A stretch of DNA of 64,000 nucleotides from Paenibacillus ferrarius (GTDB lineage: Bacteria > Bacillota > Bacilli > Paenibacillales > NBRC-103111), in assembly GCF_002027705.1 (NCBI RefSeq), contig NZ_MBTG01000018.1:1-64000 (forward strand), in the 5' to 3' direction. The position numbers were made by a program, and so were the translations under genes. Below are positions 35,301 through 44,750 of this stretch, one piece after another (within the stretch, counting starts at the first letter, position 1; the number at the start of each line of letters is the position of its first letter). The notes below the pieces were generated by a model. That model had not been told where the DNA came from. It saw nothing but the letters and a program-made list of their open reading frames with translations, and made no database searches.

Positions 35301-37491
35301 TTCGCGATACACCGTACTGGATGGACGGCAGCGCCCTCGTATCGTAAAGTTGGTCGTCTCCGGTCAAATAGTAAGCTCCCAAAAGAACCGCATTGGATGT
35401 TGTTCGAACGCTGTCCTCGTTCTCGATGTCAATGAAGCCCTTGGCTCGGTTCCACCACCCGCTGGGCGACGGTACATAATTGACAGAGTCGTCACCCTGA
35501 GGCTCAATCTTGAGCAGATCGATCATATTGAACATCGCATCCGTAAGCGACTGTTCAGCGACATTCTCCCGGTAGGCCGAATAACCGTATTCACTGCGAA
35601 GAATATCCCCGTAGGCCTTATACAGACTGCTGCTTTGAGCGATTAGCCCCATATGAAATTGATACGTGCTTTCCGCAGTCATTTGCGAATAAGTTCCTAG
35701 TTGAGGAGCATACAGGATCGGCTGGACGCTTCCTTCGTTGTTGACAAGACTCATGCCCAGCCGTTGTTTCGCAACGCCTCCTGTCGGCTCAAATTCAACC
35801 GGAAGTTCGTCCGACGGTACAAAAACACCATAGGTCAAAGCTTTCCCCGCACCATCATTCTTTTCAACCAGACTCATCGGAGCGCTCAGCTCTCTTAAGC
35901 TTGTTGATTCCACTGAACCTACCATTTTGGCATGCGATCTGAAACCATTGAGCACTTCATTGATGCCAGAGATTTGCTCCGTCGTGAAAGACTGATAGCC
36001 GATCACATAATTGCCATCCCTGCGAGGTGTAAAGGCGAAGGACACATCTGGTTTGTCCCCAGACAGGGACCAGTTCACTTGTAAATCGTAATCGCTTCCA
36101 TGCGAAGAATCGGTTAATACCGCCGTGTGGCTATCAGGGAAATTGATCCCGTCGAATGTAATCCAGCGTTTGTTCATCGTATCGTAGTAATTGGTGCGGC
36201 TTCCCGCATTCCCATCCAACAAGACCCATTGTTCTTCAAGTCTCTCCGCCACATTATTGATTGCCACCCAGTTCCCCGTAACCGTGTCCTTGTAGAACAG
36301 ATCACGAACGATGGATTTGCCTCCATCCCAAGCAGCTTCATAGAAAGTCGCCTTATAGTTTGCGTTCTCGATGCTGCCTTTGTCCGTATAACTAAGGTTC
36401 GCCAATGTGCGGCTGCGCAGCGGAGGAAGCGGTGGAGCCTGCTGCCGAATATTCCCTTCGAACTTGACGCTATCTGCCCGCGTAATGATCGTGCCTGTCG
36501 TCGGCTGCGTTCGAGTCAGCCTGACAAATTCGGTATCATTTCCGCTGAAATAATACGCTCCCAAATCTACCCATCCGGCAGCTGGGCCCGACGAGGGCCT
36601 GAGATCCATAAACATGACATCCGTAATCCCATTGTGCACAATTTCGATTTTTACATTACTATCTGCTTTATCCGCCCAATTAAGCTTGTAGAATGATATT
36701 CTCGCCGTTCCTGCTTCCAAGCGCGGATTCCATGTGATGCTTCTTCCAACCGCATCTGTATAGCTGGTACTGGAATTATTATACCCCTTCACTCCTGTAC
36801 TAGTGCTCCAGTAAGGAGCCGAGTATCCGTTATTCTTGTTATCCACATCTGTAGTGACGACACCATTAATCGTGAGGCTTCCATCATCAATAATGATCGT
36901 TTTATGAGGCTCTTTCTGCTGAATATTCCCTTCGAACTTGACCGCGTCAGCACGTGTTAGAACCGTACTGCTGCTGCTGGCAGACCGAGTCAATTTAACG
37001 AATTCCTCGCCAGACCCAGAGAAATAATACTCGCCCAAATCAACCCATCCCGCAGGCGCCCCGAATGAAGGCCTCAGATCCATAAATAGTACTTCCGTCG
37101 TTCCATTATGAACGATTTCGATTTTCACATTACTATCCGCTTTGTCCTCCCAATTAAGCTTGTAGAACGATATTCTCGCCGTTCCAGCTTCCAAGCGCGG
37201 ATTCCACGTGATGGCTCTGCCTGCTGTGCTCGTATATTGGGAACTGGAATTATTATACCCCTTCACTCCTGTACTTGTGGTCCAGTTCGGAGCCGAGTAT
37301 CCGTTATCCGCATTATCCGCGTCAGGGGTCACAACCCCATCGATCGTGAGGCTTCCGTCATCGATGATAATGGTCTTGAATGGCACAGTTTCCGCACTAG
37401 CCGTCCTAATTCCGAATAGGCTTAATGGAACTATTATCGTCATGATGACAACGATTAAACAAAACAGCTTCCTTTTTATCATACGGCTCAT
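32395..37491 (-). CDS. secreted giant protein with golvesin-like domains and helical catalytic-type core
   Basis: A 1698-residue secreted protein. Signal peptide (IVVIMTIIVPLSLFGIRTASA); two tandem golvesin C-terminal-like beta-sandwiches (about 34-189 and 197-348) whose DNA is nearly identical with a 474-bp period; a core of about 800 residues that begins with a beta domain and continues as repeated alpha-helical hairpins (GQQEYLVRNPDQKD, YYGKLWMEILELYEETKDPKYLNAA), as in (alpha/alpha)-toroid glycosidases and polysaccharide lyases; a third golvesin-like domain (about 1291-1434); a Big_2-like domain; a fourth golvesin-like domain. Exact activity unknown. A cre site lies just before the start. 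Confidence 0.75.
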   Translation of the reverse strand: MSRMIKRKLFCLIVVIMTIIVPLSLFGIRTASAETVPFKTIIIDDGSLTIDGVVTPDADNADNGYSAPNWTTSTGVKGYNNSSSQYTSTAGRAITWNPRLEAGTARISFYKLNWEDKADSNVKIEIVHNGTTEVLFMDLRPSFGAPAGWVDLGEYYFSGSGEEFVKLTRSASSSSTVLTRADAVKFEGNIQQKEPHKTIIIDDGSLTINGVVTTDVDNKNNGYSAPYWSTSTGVKGYNNSSTSYTDAVGRSITWNPRLEAGTARISFYKLNWADKADSNVKIEIVHNGITDVMFMDLRPSSGPAAGWVDLGAYYFSGNDTEFVRLTRTQPTTGTIITRADSVKFEGNIRQQAPPLPPLRSRTLANLSYTDKGSIENANYKATFYEAAWDGGKSIVRDLFYKDTVTGNWVAINNVAERLEEQWVLLDGNAGSRTNYYDTMNKRWITFDGINFPDSHTAVLTDSSHGSDYDLQVNWSLSGDKPDVSFAFTPRRDGNYVIGYQSFTTEQISGINEVLNGFRSHAKMVGSVESTSLRELSAPMSLVEKNDGAGKALTYGVFVPSDELPVEFEPTGGVAKQRLGMSLVNNEGSVQPILYAPQLGTYSQMTAESTYQFHMGLIAQSSSLYKAYGDILRSEYGYSAYRENVAEQSLTDAMFNMIDLLKIEPQGDDSVNYVPSPSGWWNRAKGFIDIENEDSVRTTSNAVLLGAYYLTGDDQLYDTRALPSIQYGVSRNGIGWSPTQKPVYGVPSLWKMATLPFDVSSVAAVNQMMGTSPGIGALGQQEYLVRNPDQKDRGPVIQPLMMYRMTGDAQYLQAAKDAADSYIIQNIDTPETVNVSKNEFIYYYGKLWMEILELYEETKDPKYLNAAYKEAKQYATMFVARPVPGGTVTIPQPETYNYAESFHWPASGKYNYPRSKLPEDVAGGVQADSWLVSPNGLTFEAGSTTSYYRMNAQEAPFMLRLSLYTGDKLLQDIAHNAVIGRYSSYPGYYYKGFAVSQLEPNFALEGPSGATSIYYHHMPAQLGQTMDYLISEQSLKSNGNITFPSVFETNFLWFKYHLYGNKPGQFYGNSNVWLWMPKGIIQTNNPQLNWITGESGKKFYIGLSNESTAEVQTPIKLNAQLIGFDPAHNYNVTIIRDNGTPVQAVMSGGIIQATVSSKGMTAIIVDGLNIDVPLHQVRTADTSNASYFFDVHSPIDAVKGMLIVKPDETSYDAYVEAKTTKPATIHYSLDGGTTYTTVPDTIYPMEWSIRVNDLSQTFTYYVESDGKQTRKRTLYLPDHVTATPVQPDWQVGSSIIVDNTEAETEGVWIRDTTANDYYYDNYVYAKSTSGTATSKIVWRPELPESVTYSVYYKLPQITATSENWATNAAFTVYYSGGSQTVTVDESMANGAWVFLGAYPFAAGDSGYVELTNKANKSRVVADAMMWVDPNRMPLLESVAILSNQDELQMTRAAQLSVTGYLDNGLIGDLAHANVQYFVDRTDLAAVDSSGLLTLQSLDGATDHITVWATVTLDGVTLTTPSLAIPIKDLTVIVDSTNTTGLYTTEGSWSQSNLAGYKIGVKSRYSTVQGSSATWKAQFPEGRYTVSIYKLVHTTANDNHVKVEVKHQSVTETTYIDATVGSSGWVNLGTFDFTGDGSEYVRLTRETPTTVDPPTLPADMIYTRADAVKFERHSVSPASSQTPNAQSTITQIPGRVPGIY

Positions 37492-37506
37492 TTCCTTTCC
37501 TTATTT

Positions 37507-37520
37507 TGGTAACGCTTTCA
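37507..37520 (-). promoter_or_regulatory. cre site (CcpA operator)
   Basis: On the minus strand TGAAAGCGTTACCA matches the consensus TGWAARCGNWWNCA fully. It lies 16 nt before the start of the 1698-residue protein gene, a roadblock position. Confidence 0.8.
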
Positions 37521-37600
37521 AAAATTCGCACCCCCCTTTATCCACATGATCGCAAAGAAGCAATTATCCGCATCCTACTGGTTAATCCCCCCTTCGTCTT

Positions 37601-37668
37601 TGATATCATAGCATGCCGCCTAACTGTGAAATTTCTTTGATTTCTAGAATTTCTTATAAGATTTTAAT
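37601..37668 (-). promoter_or_regulatory. promoter with triple AATTTC box, copy 1
   Basis: On the plus strand AATTTC (37630), GATTTC (37639) and AATTTC (37648) stand exactly 9 bp apart, next to TTCTTATAAGAT. On the minus strand the box is followed after 18 nt by an extended -10, TGCTATGAT. The same architecture occurs before the permease operon at 48.3 kb. It is likely an activator site that overlaps the -35 region. Confidence 0.7.
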
Positions 37669-37681
37669 AACAAATAGACCT

Positions 37682-37721
37682 GCAACGTATTCATCTGCTG
37701 AGCAGCAGTCAGATACGTTGC
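37682..37721. terminator. hairpin after the GDSL esterase gene
   Basis: GCAACGTAT and ATACGTTGC flank an inner CTGCTGAGCAG palindrome. The T-run is poor, so it may only weakly end the upstream transcript. Confidence 0.45.
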
Positions 37722-37753
37722 AAGTTGTACATTAGGAACCAAACGACTTTAAA

Positions 37754-38965
37754 CTACACTAATGGCGGCTGCACCAACAACAGCTTGCCAAGCTGAATCA
37801 CTGTTTGATCGTACCAATCCGGATGCTGCCGAACATGCTCAATGCTTCGTTCATTACCGCATGCCTCAAACACGGCCGCTTTGTCTGTCTTCTCGGTATC
37901 GATTTCGAAGCGAACTGTATGTTTCCCATTCGGGAGCTCCGGCAAGAAAACATACTGATTCCGATTATGATCGTTATACAGTGTGAATCGATCCACAAGG
38001 AAGGGATCTCCACCGTCCACCGTCACCTTCAATCTGCCGGAATCCGGCCCCCCGATATCGAACAGTCCAATGTGTGTGCCTTCGAACTGCACCGTGATAG
38101 CCTCCCCCGGATCGACCGCTCGCCATAGGCCAGAGAATAACCAATCGTACTTGCGGGCCAAAGCTGAATCATCGGGAGTTACGTAGGACCATCCTGCCGA
38201 TAAATGGGCATGACCATCCAGCGGCAGCATCGTCGCGTACTCCCAAGGATTCGCCGGGACCAAAGTGGCCTGAGGCAAGTTATGCTCGACTCTTCCCAAG
38301 TGACCTAGAAGTTCTCTCATTTTCTCAAACGACCGAGTGATCGTATCTGTATAAATCTGGTGTCCTTCGGGAATTGTCGGATGGATCGAATCATGCGTAA
38401 AAACAATCGCTCCGGGAATGGACTTGTCTGCCCCTGAGGTAAAAATGAGTTTTCCTTCGGACACCAAATGGCTGACCGCTACACCCAGATGAATCGAAGG
38501 AATTCCGTAATAATCGGCCACTTCCTCTTGCATAAGCGCGCCCTTCTGGTATTCCCCGGATTGAAATAAGGCCACATCCCGCTCCTTCAGCGTATACACG
38601 AAGAGGATATCGGTAAACCGGCTCATCTTGCGGATTTGACGGACGATCCCTTCGATCCGCGCCTTGGACTCAGGCACTCCGCCATCGTTGCCGACAAATT
38701 CAACAAACACTAGATCAGGCTGATGACGCAGCACATCCCTCTCCAAACGGGCGCAGCCCAAATCCGATCCAGTTCCGTCAATGCCTGCATTCACACAGCG
38801 GATATCCGCCTGGGGATATTGCTCACGAAGCCAATCCGCCGTCATGACTCTGTATCCTTCAGAACGCGTATTGCTGCCGCCAAAATAGACGACTGTTACG
38901 GTTTCCCAATTTTCCAGCTTCTGAATGACATTAGGCAGCCCTCTTCGAGGGAATAATTCTTTCAT
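37754..38965 (-). CDS. SGNH/GDSL hydrolase with C-terminal beta-sandwich
   Basis: A 403-residue esterase. Block I is YFGGSNTRSEGY (catalytic Ser), block III FVEFVGNDGG (Gly-x-Asn-Asp) and block V HDSIHPT (Asp and His). A C-terminal domain (about 260-370, FEGTHIGLFDIGGPDSG) resembles carbohydrate-active CE2/CE3-type accessory sandwiches. No signal peptide. Its start overlaps the oxidoreductase stop (ATGA), so the two are translationally coupled. It probably removes acetyl or other ester groups from imported sugars. Confidence 0.88.
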   Translation of the reverse strand: MKELFPRRGLPNVIQKLENWETVTVVYFGGSNTRSEGYRVMTADWLREQYPQADIRCVNAGIDGTGSDLGCARLERDVLRHQPDLVFVEFVGNDGGVPESKARIEGIVRQIRKMSRFTDILFVYTLKERDVALFQSGEYQKGALMQEEVADYYGIPSIHLGVAVSHLVSEGKLIFTSGADKSIPGAIVFTHDSIHPTIPEGHQIYTDTITRSFEKMRELLGHLGRVEHNLPQATLVPANPWEYATMLPLDGHAHLSAGWSYVTPDDSALARKYDWLFSGLWRAVDPGEAITVQFEGTHIGLFDIGGPDSGRLKVTVDGGDPFLVDRFTLYNDHNRNQYVFLPELPNGKHTVRFEIDTEKTDKAAVFEACGNERSIEHVRQHPDWYDQTVIQLGKLLLVQPPLV

Positions 38966-41199
38966 TGCGACTTCACCTGACCCTCACTTATCGTTGTAGG
39001 AGCAAACAATTTTACAGCAAACACTTCATGATAAGGCGAACCGAAAGTCGCGCAGAAATCGAAGCGGATTCGGGTTACACCTTGCGCATCCACCTTATGT
39101 TTATTCAACGTGAGATAATTGCCACGGATTACGATTTCCCTCTCCGTTCCGTCTTCGAAGGTCAAGATCACATCATAATCTTGGATAAGGGACTCGATCG
39201 GATCATCGAAATGCTCCAAATCCAACTGCGAATTGAAAACCAGATGGATTTCGTCCAGACTTTTGGGGCTTGCAAAAGAGAGTTCCAACCATTCCCGTCC
39301 TTCCGTACGTTCGGAAATCCAGCCATTCGGCAGACCATAGGGCCTGGAGTAGCCGTTGACGACATTCTCGGGATTATACATATTCTGAGGTGGCAGCAAG
39401 TCCTTAAAGCAAATGCTCTGATTGAATTTCTTCAGCCTGGACGGCGCTTCCGGCTTATAATGGAAGCTAACCGCGCCTGTAATCTTCTCTTCGTTGACAT
39501 ACACGGCTAACCTAGCCGTACCTTCTAACACGATGTAGATTTTATCGTCCGCCGGCTTCTCGCAGCCCATGTCCAGCGTAATCCAGTCATCATGACCAGC
39601 TGCAATAGCCAATCGGTAGTCTTTCAACTCGCAAGAAGGAATATAATTTTCCTTCCGTTCCCCGCCAAACAGCTTCACATGCAGCGTTTCCGAATGCTCG
39701 GAAATATTTTTGATTTTGATCTGTACGCTTTCCGCCACTGAAGTTTGAATCGGCAAGACCAAACATAACCCTTTCTCCAAAGGAAGCGCTTCGGTTGGAT
39801 GAGGATTGGCATAGCTGCGCTGAGATGAAGCGCGAATCTGTAATCCTTCCGCGAAATAAGGATCCAATTCCTCTTGAAGTCCTACAATCGTTTGTCCGTC
39901 TCGAAGCAGCAGCGCCTGCAGCTCCCCCATATGAGATTCGACTATGGCTGCGGGGTCTATCTCATATTTCATGCATAACGAAGCTGCCGTTCCAACCGCC
40001 TGCCCCATACAACCGCAGGTAGCCATTACTCTTGTAGAACCGAAAGCAACATGGGTAGCACTTATATTGCGGCCAGCGAACATGAGATTGGGAATATTCT
40101 GGGAAAATAAACTGCGGAACGGAATATTGTACAAGCCAGGCACGAAATTCCAAGCTGTAGCTGGTCCCTCATCATAGATGCCTTTAGCAGCATGCAAATC
40201 CATATACCATCCCCCGACGGATACCGCATCTTCGAAATGCGGCTTTGTGGTAAGATCGTTCTGAGACAACATGTGATCCCCTATAAATCGCCTCGACTCC
40301 CTTTTCCCCGGAATCGGGCAGACATAATCCAAGATGAGATTGTCCACATCGTCAAATTCGCCGCTATTTTTGATATAATCCCATATCCCGTAAACCAATT
40401 TCCGCAGCTCTAATGCGATGTCTTCATTGTTTGCGATAACATCCATATGTCCACCGTATTCCAGCCACCACAATCCGCCGAGTCCGTTGATTTTTCTAGG
40501 AAAAGCCCGATGGTTCAAGCCTTTTCTGATACTATCAAAAAAGTCCAATTTCGTAATATCATACGCAAAGCCAGGCCGCTTGTACGGAACAGAATATTCG
40601 ACGTCACGGGCTTGAAACAGGATCGTGTCCCCCATGGTGTAATGATCCGCCACTTCGGGAGCCAAGTCTTCCTTGTATTCATGCCTCGCTTCTCTCCCCC
40701 ATCGGAAGAGCGCGCCTGCCTGATATCCGACAACCCCGTCTCCGGAGCAATCGATGTAGGTTCGGCTTTCAAAACGGAATTTCCTTTCGGAAGCCAATTG
40801 AAGTCCTTCTACCCATTTAATTCTTCCGTTCTCCATTCCCGTTTCATGCACGCAGGTATTCAGGAATAGAGAAATGTTAGGCTCATCATAGACCATGTCC
40901 AACAGGACCGTATCCGAAAGCGAAAGCATAAGCTTCTTGTTATATAGCGGATTATAGTGGAAAATCCTCAGTTTGAGTTCTTCCACCAACCCGCCTTCAC
41001 GCGCATAATAGGATGGACTGTTCCCAAGATAGGCCGACCCGTTGATATGAACCCTGACCTCGCTGCTGGCATTCCCCCCCAGAACCGGTCGATCATTAAT
41101 AAGTGAAACTTGCAGCCCTTGGCGTGCGGCAGCAATGGCGGCGCATAGCCCAGCAATACCTCCGCCTACGACGGTTACATCCGCTTTAATAAGCTCCAT
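38962..41199 (-). CDS. FAD-dependent oxidoreductase
   Basis: A 745-residue protein opening with the dinucleotide-binding motif VVGGGIAGLCAAIAAARQG and the flavin-binding segment VLGGNASSEVRV, as in the FAD_oxidored (PF12831-like) family found in many sugar-use loci. A late segment, MFAGRNISATHVAFGS, closes the FAD site. The last 250 residues form beta-sandwich domains, one like a discoidin module. Start at 41199 has GGAGGT 7 nt upstream; the open frame reaches 41226. The sugar or glycoside it oxidises is unknown. Confidence 0.88.
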   Translation of the reverse strand: MELIKADVTVVGGGIAGLCAAIAAARQGLQVSLINDRPVLGGNASSEVRVHINGSAYLGNSPSYYAREGGLVEELKLRIFHYNPLYNKKLMLSLSDTVLLDMVYDEPNISLFLNTCVHETGMENGRIKWVEGLQLASERKFRFESRTYIDCSGDGVVGYQAGALFRWGREARHEYKEDLAPEVADHYTMGDTILFQARDVEYSVPYKRPGFAYDITKLDFFDSIRKGLNHRAFPRKINGLGGLWWLEYGGHMDVIANNEDIALELRKLVYGIWDYIKNSGEFDDVDNLILDYVCPIPGKRESRRFIGDHMLSQNDLTTKPHFEDAVSVGGWYMDLHAAKGIYDEGPATAWNFVPGLYNIPFRSLFSQNIPNLMFAGRNISATHVAFGSTRVMATCGCMGQAVGTAASLCMKYEIDPAAIVESHMGELQALLLRDGQTIVGLQEELDPYFAEGLQIRASSQRSYANPHPTEALPLEKGLCLVLPIQTSVAESVQIKIKNISEHSETLHVKLFGGERKENYIPSCELKDYRLAIAAGHDDWITLDMGCEKPADDKIYIVLEGTARLAVYVNEEKITGAVSFHYKPEAPSRLKKFNQSICFKDLLPPQNMYNPENVVNGYSRPYGLPNGWISERTEGREWLELSFASPKSLDEIHLVFNSQLDLEHFDDPIESLIQDYDVILTFEDGTEREIVIRGNYLTLNKHKVDAQGVTRIRFDFCATFGSPYHEVFAVKLFAPTTISEGQVKSQ

Positions 41200-41299
41200 T
41201 GTGATAACCTCCATGATTAGATACATCTATCATGGTAATCCTTTTGAACCCCATTTTTTTACATGATTTCGCGAAAAATTCATACATTTTTTTGCAACC

Positions 41300-42925
41300 T
41301 TATTTGGATTCATACCGTGTCATTTTTATCCGATATTGCTTAGGTGTATCACCCGTATATTCTTTAAATAATTTGCAAAAATACCCTTCATTTACAATTC
41401 CGACTTCCTCGCACAATTCCAATAAAGAATAATCCTGAACGTTTAACAGCTCAAGAGCCAATTGAATTTTTTTACGGTTGATGTAGCTGATAACGCCTTC
41501 GTTCATTGTTTTTTTGAAAAGACTGCTAAAATACGATGGAGCTAAATTCACTTCCTCGGCAATAGCCTCCAACGTTAAACGCTGTTTCAAGTTTTTCTCT
41601 ATAAATCGCATGGCACTCATGATTTCTGCCCGATGCAAAAGTTGGCCAGCGTGTACATATTCGTAGGTGAAATCGCCAATATAGGCCAACTGCTCCTGAA
41701 ATGCCATGAATTCGAGGGGAAACTCTGCGGCCTCTGTGGTCAACGTGTTCCCCGCTTTAAATTTCGCAGCAATGTCTCTATACAAGTTTCGAAGCATTGG
41801 TGCCATGATGGACTTATGGATTTTGTGATCCATAACAAATTGATTTAAAGCAGCAAATTCTTTCTCCAGCTCGTCCTTGGAAACCTTTCTTTGCAGCCAG
41901 GCTAGTAAATCAGCCAGCTTCTGCTGAAAGTCCTCCTTTTTGTCATTATGGTAATGAAACCGATGAGCGGGCGTTTTCACTGCTTTCTCTGCATGATAAT
42001 AGAAATCGTCACTCACATTATTAGCTTCCGTGTAAGCTTGTTTAATGGATTCCCAGCCTCGGTGCGGACCGCCAAAAGCGACGGATACCCTTTGATTCAA
42101 ATATTGATGCAAATGAGAGACGATCTGACTCCCGAGTGTCTGGCAAGCATATTCTGTATCCATCCTACTACGATTATTTTCCCAGGAAAGAAAGCCAATA
42201 AACCGATTATCGGAGAGATCCGCAGCTACCCCCCTGCCGCAATTCATCACCGTTTCTTCGATTACATTCGTAATCGCGTATTTCAAGATGTTTTGGTCAA
42301 CCGCTGAATACTCATGGCGAAAACTTTCATACAGATTCATTTCAACAATAAAGCAGCAATAATTCGCTTGAAAGAAATGGAACTGCATTCGATTGGCGAA
42401 ATCGGATGCCCGATGAGAAGGGATTTCGCCTCTGATCAGCTCGTTAAAAAATTGTTTACGGACTCTATATTTATTTTCAAGAACGGATACGTTTAAAGAT
42501 TGAAATTCCTCTTCTTTTTTCTTAACCTCATCCCAAATTCCGGCTGCCTTATCCAAAGCTCGCTCCAAATCCGCTTCCCTGAGCGGAACCTTAACAATGT
42601 ACTCCAATACGTTGGCATGAATAGCTCGCTGAGCGTACTCAAAAGACGAATAGGCAGTCAATAGAATGTATTGGGTATGTGGCAGCTCCGGCTTCAGCTG
42701 CTCAATCATGGTAATTCCATCCATTCGCGGCATAACAATATCGGTGATTACGATATCCGGCTTAAGCCGCAAGATCTCCTCGATCCCCTTCTGCCCATTA
42801 TTCGCTTTGCCCACCAAATGGAATCGCCCTTCCTTATGGGAGAGCTCGCTAAAAAACAGCTCCAATCTTTGAATAATTAGATCTTCATCATCAACGATGA
42901 AGCAGGTGTAGTCTCTCACCATCAT
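41300..42925 (-). CDS. YesN-type response regulator, AraC output
   Basis: 541 residues: receiver domain with phospho-acceptor D62 (VITDIVMPRMDG), a central helical region, and a C-terminal AraC domain (LAPSYFSSLFKKTMNEG, NEGYFCKLFKEYTGDTPKQY). AAAGGAG is 4 nt before ATGATG. The start overlaps the kinase stop by 4 nt. The best candidate to bind the triple AATTTC boxes upstream of the permease operon and the 1698-residue protein gene. Confidence 0.92.
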   Translation of the reverse strand: MMVRDYTCFIVDDEDLIIQRLELFFSELSHKEGRFHLVGKANNGQKGIEEILRLKPDIVITDIVMPRMDGITMIEQLKPELPHTQYILLTAYSSFEYAQRAIHANVLEYIVKVPLREADLERALDKAAGIWDEVKKKEEEFQSLNVSVLENKYRVRKQFFNELIRGEIPSHRASDFANRMQFHFFQANYCCFIVEMNLYESFRHEYSAVDQNILKYAITNVIEETVMNCGRGVAADLSDNRFIGFLSWENNRSRMDTEYACQTLGSQIVSHLHQYLNQRVSVAFGGPHRGWESIKQAYTEANNVSDDFYYHAEKAVKTPAHRFHYHNDKKEDFQQKLADLLAWLQRKVSKDELEKEFAALNQFVMDHKIHKSIMAPMLRNLYRDIAAKFKAGNTLTTEAAEFPLEFMAFQEQLAYIGDFTYEYVHAGQLLHRAEIMSAMRFIEKNLKQRLTLEAIAEEVNLAPSYFSSLFKKTMNEGVISYINRKKIQLALELLNVQDYSLLELCEEVGIVNEGYFCKLFKEYTGDTPKQYRIKMTRYESK

Positions 42926-44661
42926 GCATCTCCTTTGAACATACCTGTTGGGAATATTGCGCGGACACGGGTTATTTCATTCGGTATGCTAATGATTTGC
43001 AGCCCGAACTGTTCGCCGTAGTGAAGTCTTATTCGACCATGAATATTGTTTAACCCAATTCTTTTCCTTTTTAGCTCTAGATCACTCGGTTCTGAATCTA
43101 GAATATGCTTTATTCGATCCGCTGGAATTCCTTCGCCTTGATCAACGACTTCGATCGTCACGATGCCGCCCTGCTCGTAGGCATGAATAGTAATCGAACC
43201 TTCGATTCCCCCTCCGTTATAGCCATGGAAGATGCTATTCTCCACGATGGGCTGCAGCAGCATTCGAAATACGGGGAAATCCATTAATCCATCTTCGATA
43301 TTCTCAATCAAGTGGAAGTGCCTGTTATAACGGATGTTCTGGATCGCGATATAGTCCGCTACATTTTGCAATTCCTGACGCAGTGAAACCTTCTCCGAAG
43401 CGTCGGCTATCCCGTATTCCAATATTGAAATGAGAGACCCGATCACCACATCTACTTTCTCTATTTGTCCCAGGCGTATAACATTGCTAATAGATCCAAG
43501 CGTGTTATACAAAAAATGAGGATTTATTTGCGATTGCAGTACTTGGATCTCCAGCTTCCGCTCAAGTTCATTATGAAGCTCTGCTCGCCGAATCAGTTCC
43601 ACAATTTGTTGCAGCATACGGTCGAAAGCTCGGGAAAGGTCGCCGAATTCATCATTTCGATTCATCGTCACTGTCGTTGTCAAATGGCCTTGCTCCACCC
43701 GTTTCATTTTTGTTTTGAGCGTGTAGAGCGGATTCCTTATATATTTGGCAATAAAAAAGGAAATGAACAGACTTAATAGAAAACCGGCAACCAGAAGCCC
43801 CATATAATAAGTTTCCAATCTGGACAACGCGGCTTCCAAGCGAGATTCATCGTTGATCGAGATGATGGACCAATTGAATTTCTCTGTCGATTTCTTCAAA
43901 ATGGAGACCGGCATGCCATCCTTGGTATGCAGTTGAAGGCTTGTTCCCGTAGTATCAAGAATTTGTTCCGCCGACATATCCCCGATTGAAAACGTATGAT
44001 CTTGAATATTCAGGGGGCCTCTATTTTCTGAAAATCCGGCAATAATTTTGCCAGATAGGGTAATCAGGGCCAGATTCATTTGTTCTTCTTTATTAATCTT
44101 GAACAAGGTTTCTTCAATGGCATTAAGATCCAAATCGATCGCTATGGCCATAGGAAACGGAGAGCCGTTCAGGTATCGAACCATCGTAACGGTCCAGCCG
44201 GAATACTTGGATTTATAAGGATCACTGACAAAGGTAGTCCGTTTGTTCTTGTTAGCCGCATCAAACAACGTTTTTCTGTCAGATAAGGGTTCATCGAAAA
44301 TTCGCGTCAGCGTACTTCCGCCTAGAATGGATAAATCGCTATTGATCAAGTAAATGTTACTGACATAATTACTATTGAGCTCATACAGCTCTCTTAATTG
44401 ATTTTTAATCACTTCCGTATTGGTAATGTTTGCTTTCACCGATGTTTCGACCGAGAACAAGATCGTCTGGAAAGAGGAAAAATTAACCGTTAAATACTGG
44501 TCAACTTTGTCCAATATTTGTTTTGTGTAATAAATATCATTGGTCCTTATTTCCTTTTGGACATAGCGATAGGACAGTTGGCTTATCAAGATGATGCAGC
44601 TTAATACAAATGCAAACACGATAAAAAATAGTTTTAAAGGCAAGCTGATTCTTCTTCGCAT
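42922..44661 (-). CDS. YesM-type sensor histidine kinase
   Basis: A 579-residue sensor with an N-terminal helix (LFFIVFAFVLSCIILISQL), extracellular dCache-like domain, second helix (YYMGLLVAGFLLSLFISFFI), HAMP linker, His_kinase motif QSQINPHFLYNTLGS and HATPase domain (FRMLLQPIVENSIFHG, KRIGLNNIHGR). Downstream of the binding-protein gene behind a strong hairpin, so expression may be lower than that of the transporter. Confidence 0.92.
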   Translation of the reverse strand: MRRRISLPLKLFFIVFAFVLSCIILISQLSYRYVQKEIRTNDIYYTKQILDKVDQYLTVNFSSFQTILFSVETSVKANITNTEVIKNQLRELYELNSNYVSNIYLINSDLSILGGSTLTRIFDEPLSDRKTLFDAANKNKRTTFVSDPYKSKYSGWTVTMVRYLNGSPFPMAIAIDLDLNAIEETLFKINKEEQMNLALITLSGKIIAGFSENRGPLNIQDHTFSIGDMSAEQILDTTGTSLQLHTKDGMPVSILKKSTEKFNWSIISINDESRLEAALSRLETYYMGLLVAGFLLSLFISFFIAKYIRNPLYTLKTKMKRVEQGHLTTTVTMNRNDEFGDLSRAFDRMLQQIVELIRRAELHNELERKLEIQVLQSQINPHFLYNTLGSISNVIRLGQIEKVDVVIGSLISILEYGIADASEKVSLRQELQNVADYIAIQNIRYNRHFHLIENIEDGLMDFPVFRMLLQPIVENSIFHGYNGGGIEGSITIHAYEQGGIVTIEVVDQGEGIPADRIKHILDSEPSDLELKRKRIGLNNIHGRIRLHYGEQFGLQIISIPNEITRVRAIFPTGMFKGDA

Positions 44662-44710
44662 CGGTCATCTTCCTTTTAAATCTGTATTAAACTAAGAATA
44701 GCATAGGACA

Positions 44711-44746
44711 ACAAAGAGAGGGGCTATTTATCGCCTCTCTCTTTGT
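44711..44746 (-). terminator. hairpin between binding-protein and kinase genes
   Basis: ACAAAGAGAG (44711-44720) pairs with CTCTCTTTGT (44737-44746). No long T-run follows on the minus strand (TTGTTGTCC), so it may stabilise the upstream mRNA or attenuate read-through. Confidence 0.6.
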
Positions 44747-44750
44747 TTAT

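Noticed and set aside
36127-36696. A 189-codon open frame on the plus strand.
   Set aside because: Antisense to the golvesin-domain protein gene, which has signal peptide, domains and good codon use; the plus frame has none.
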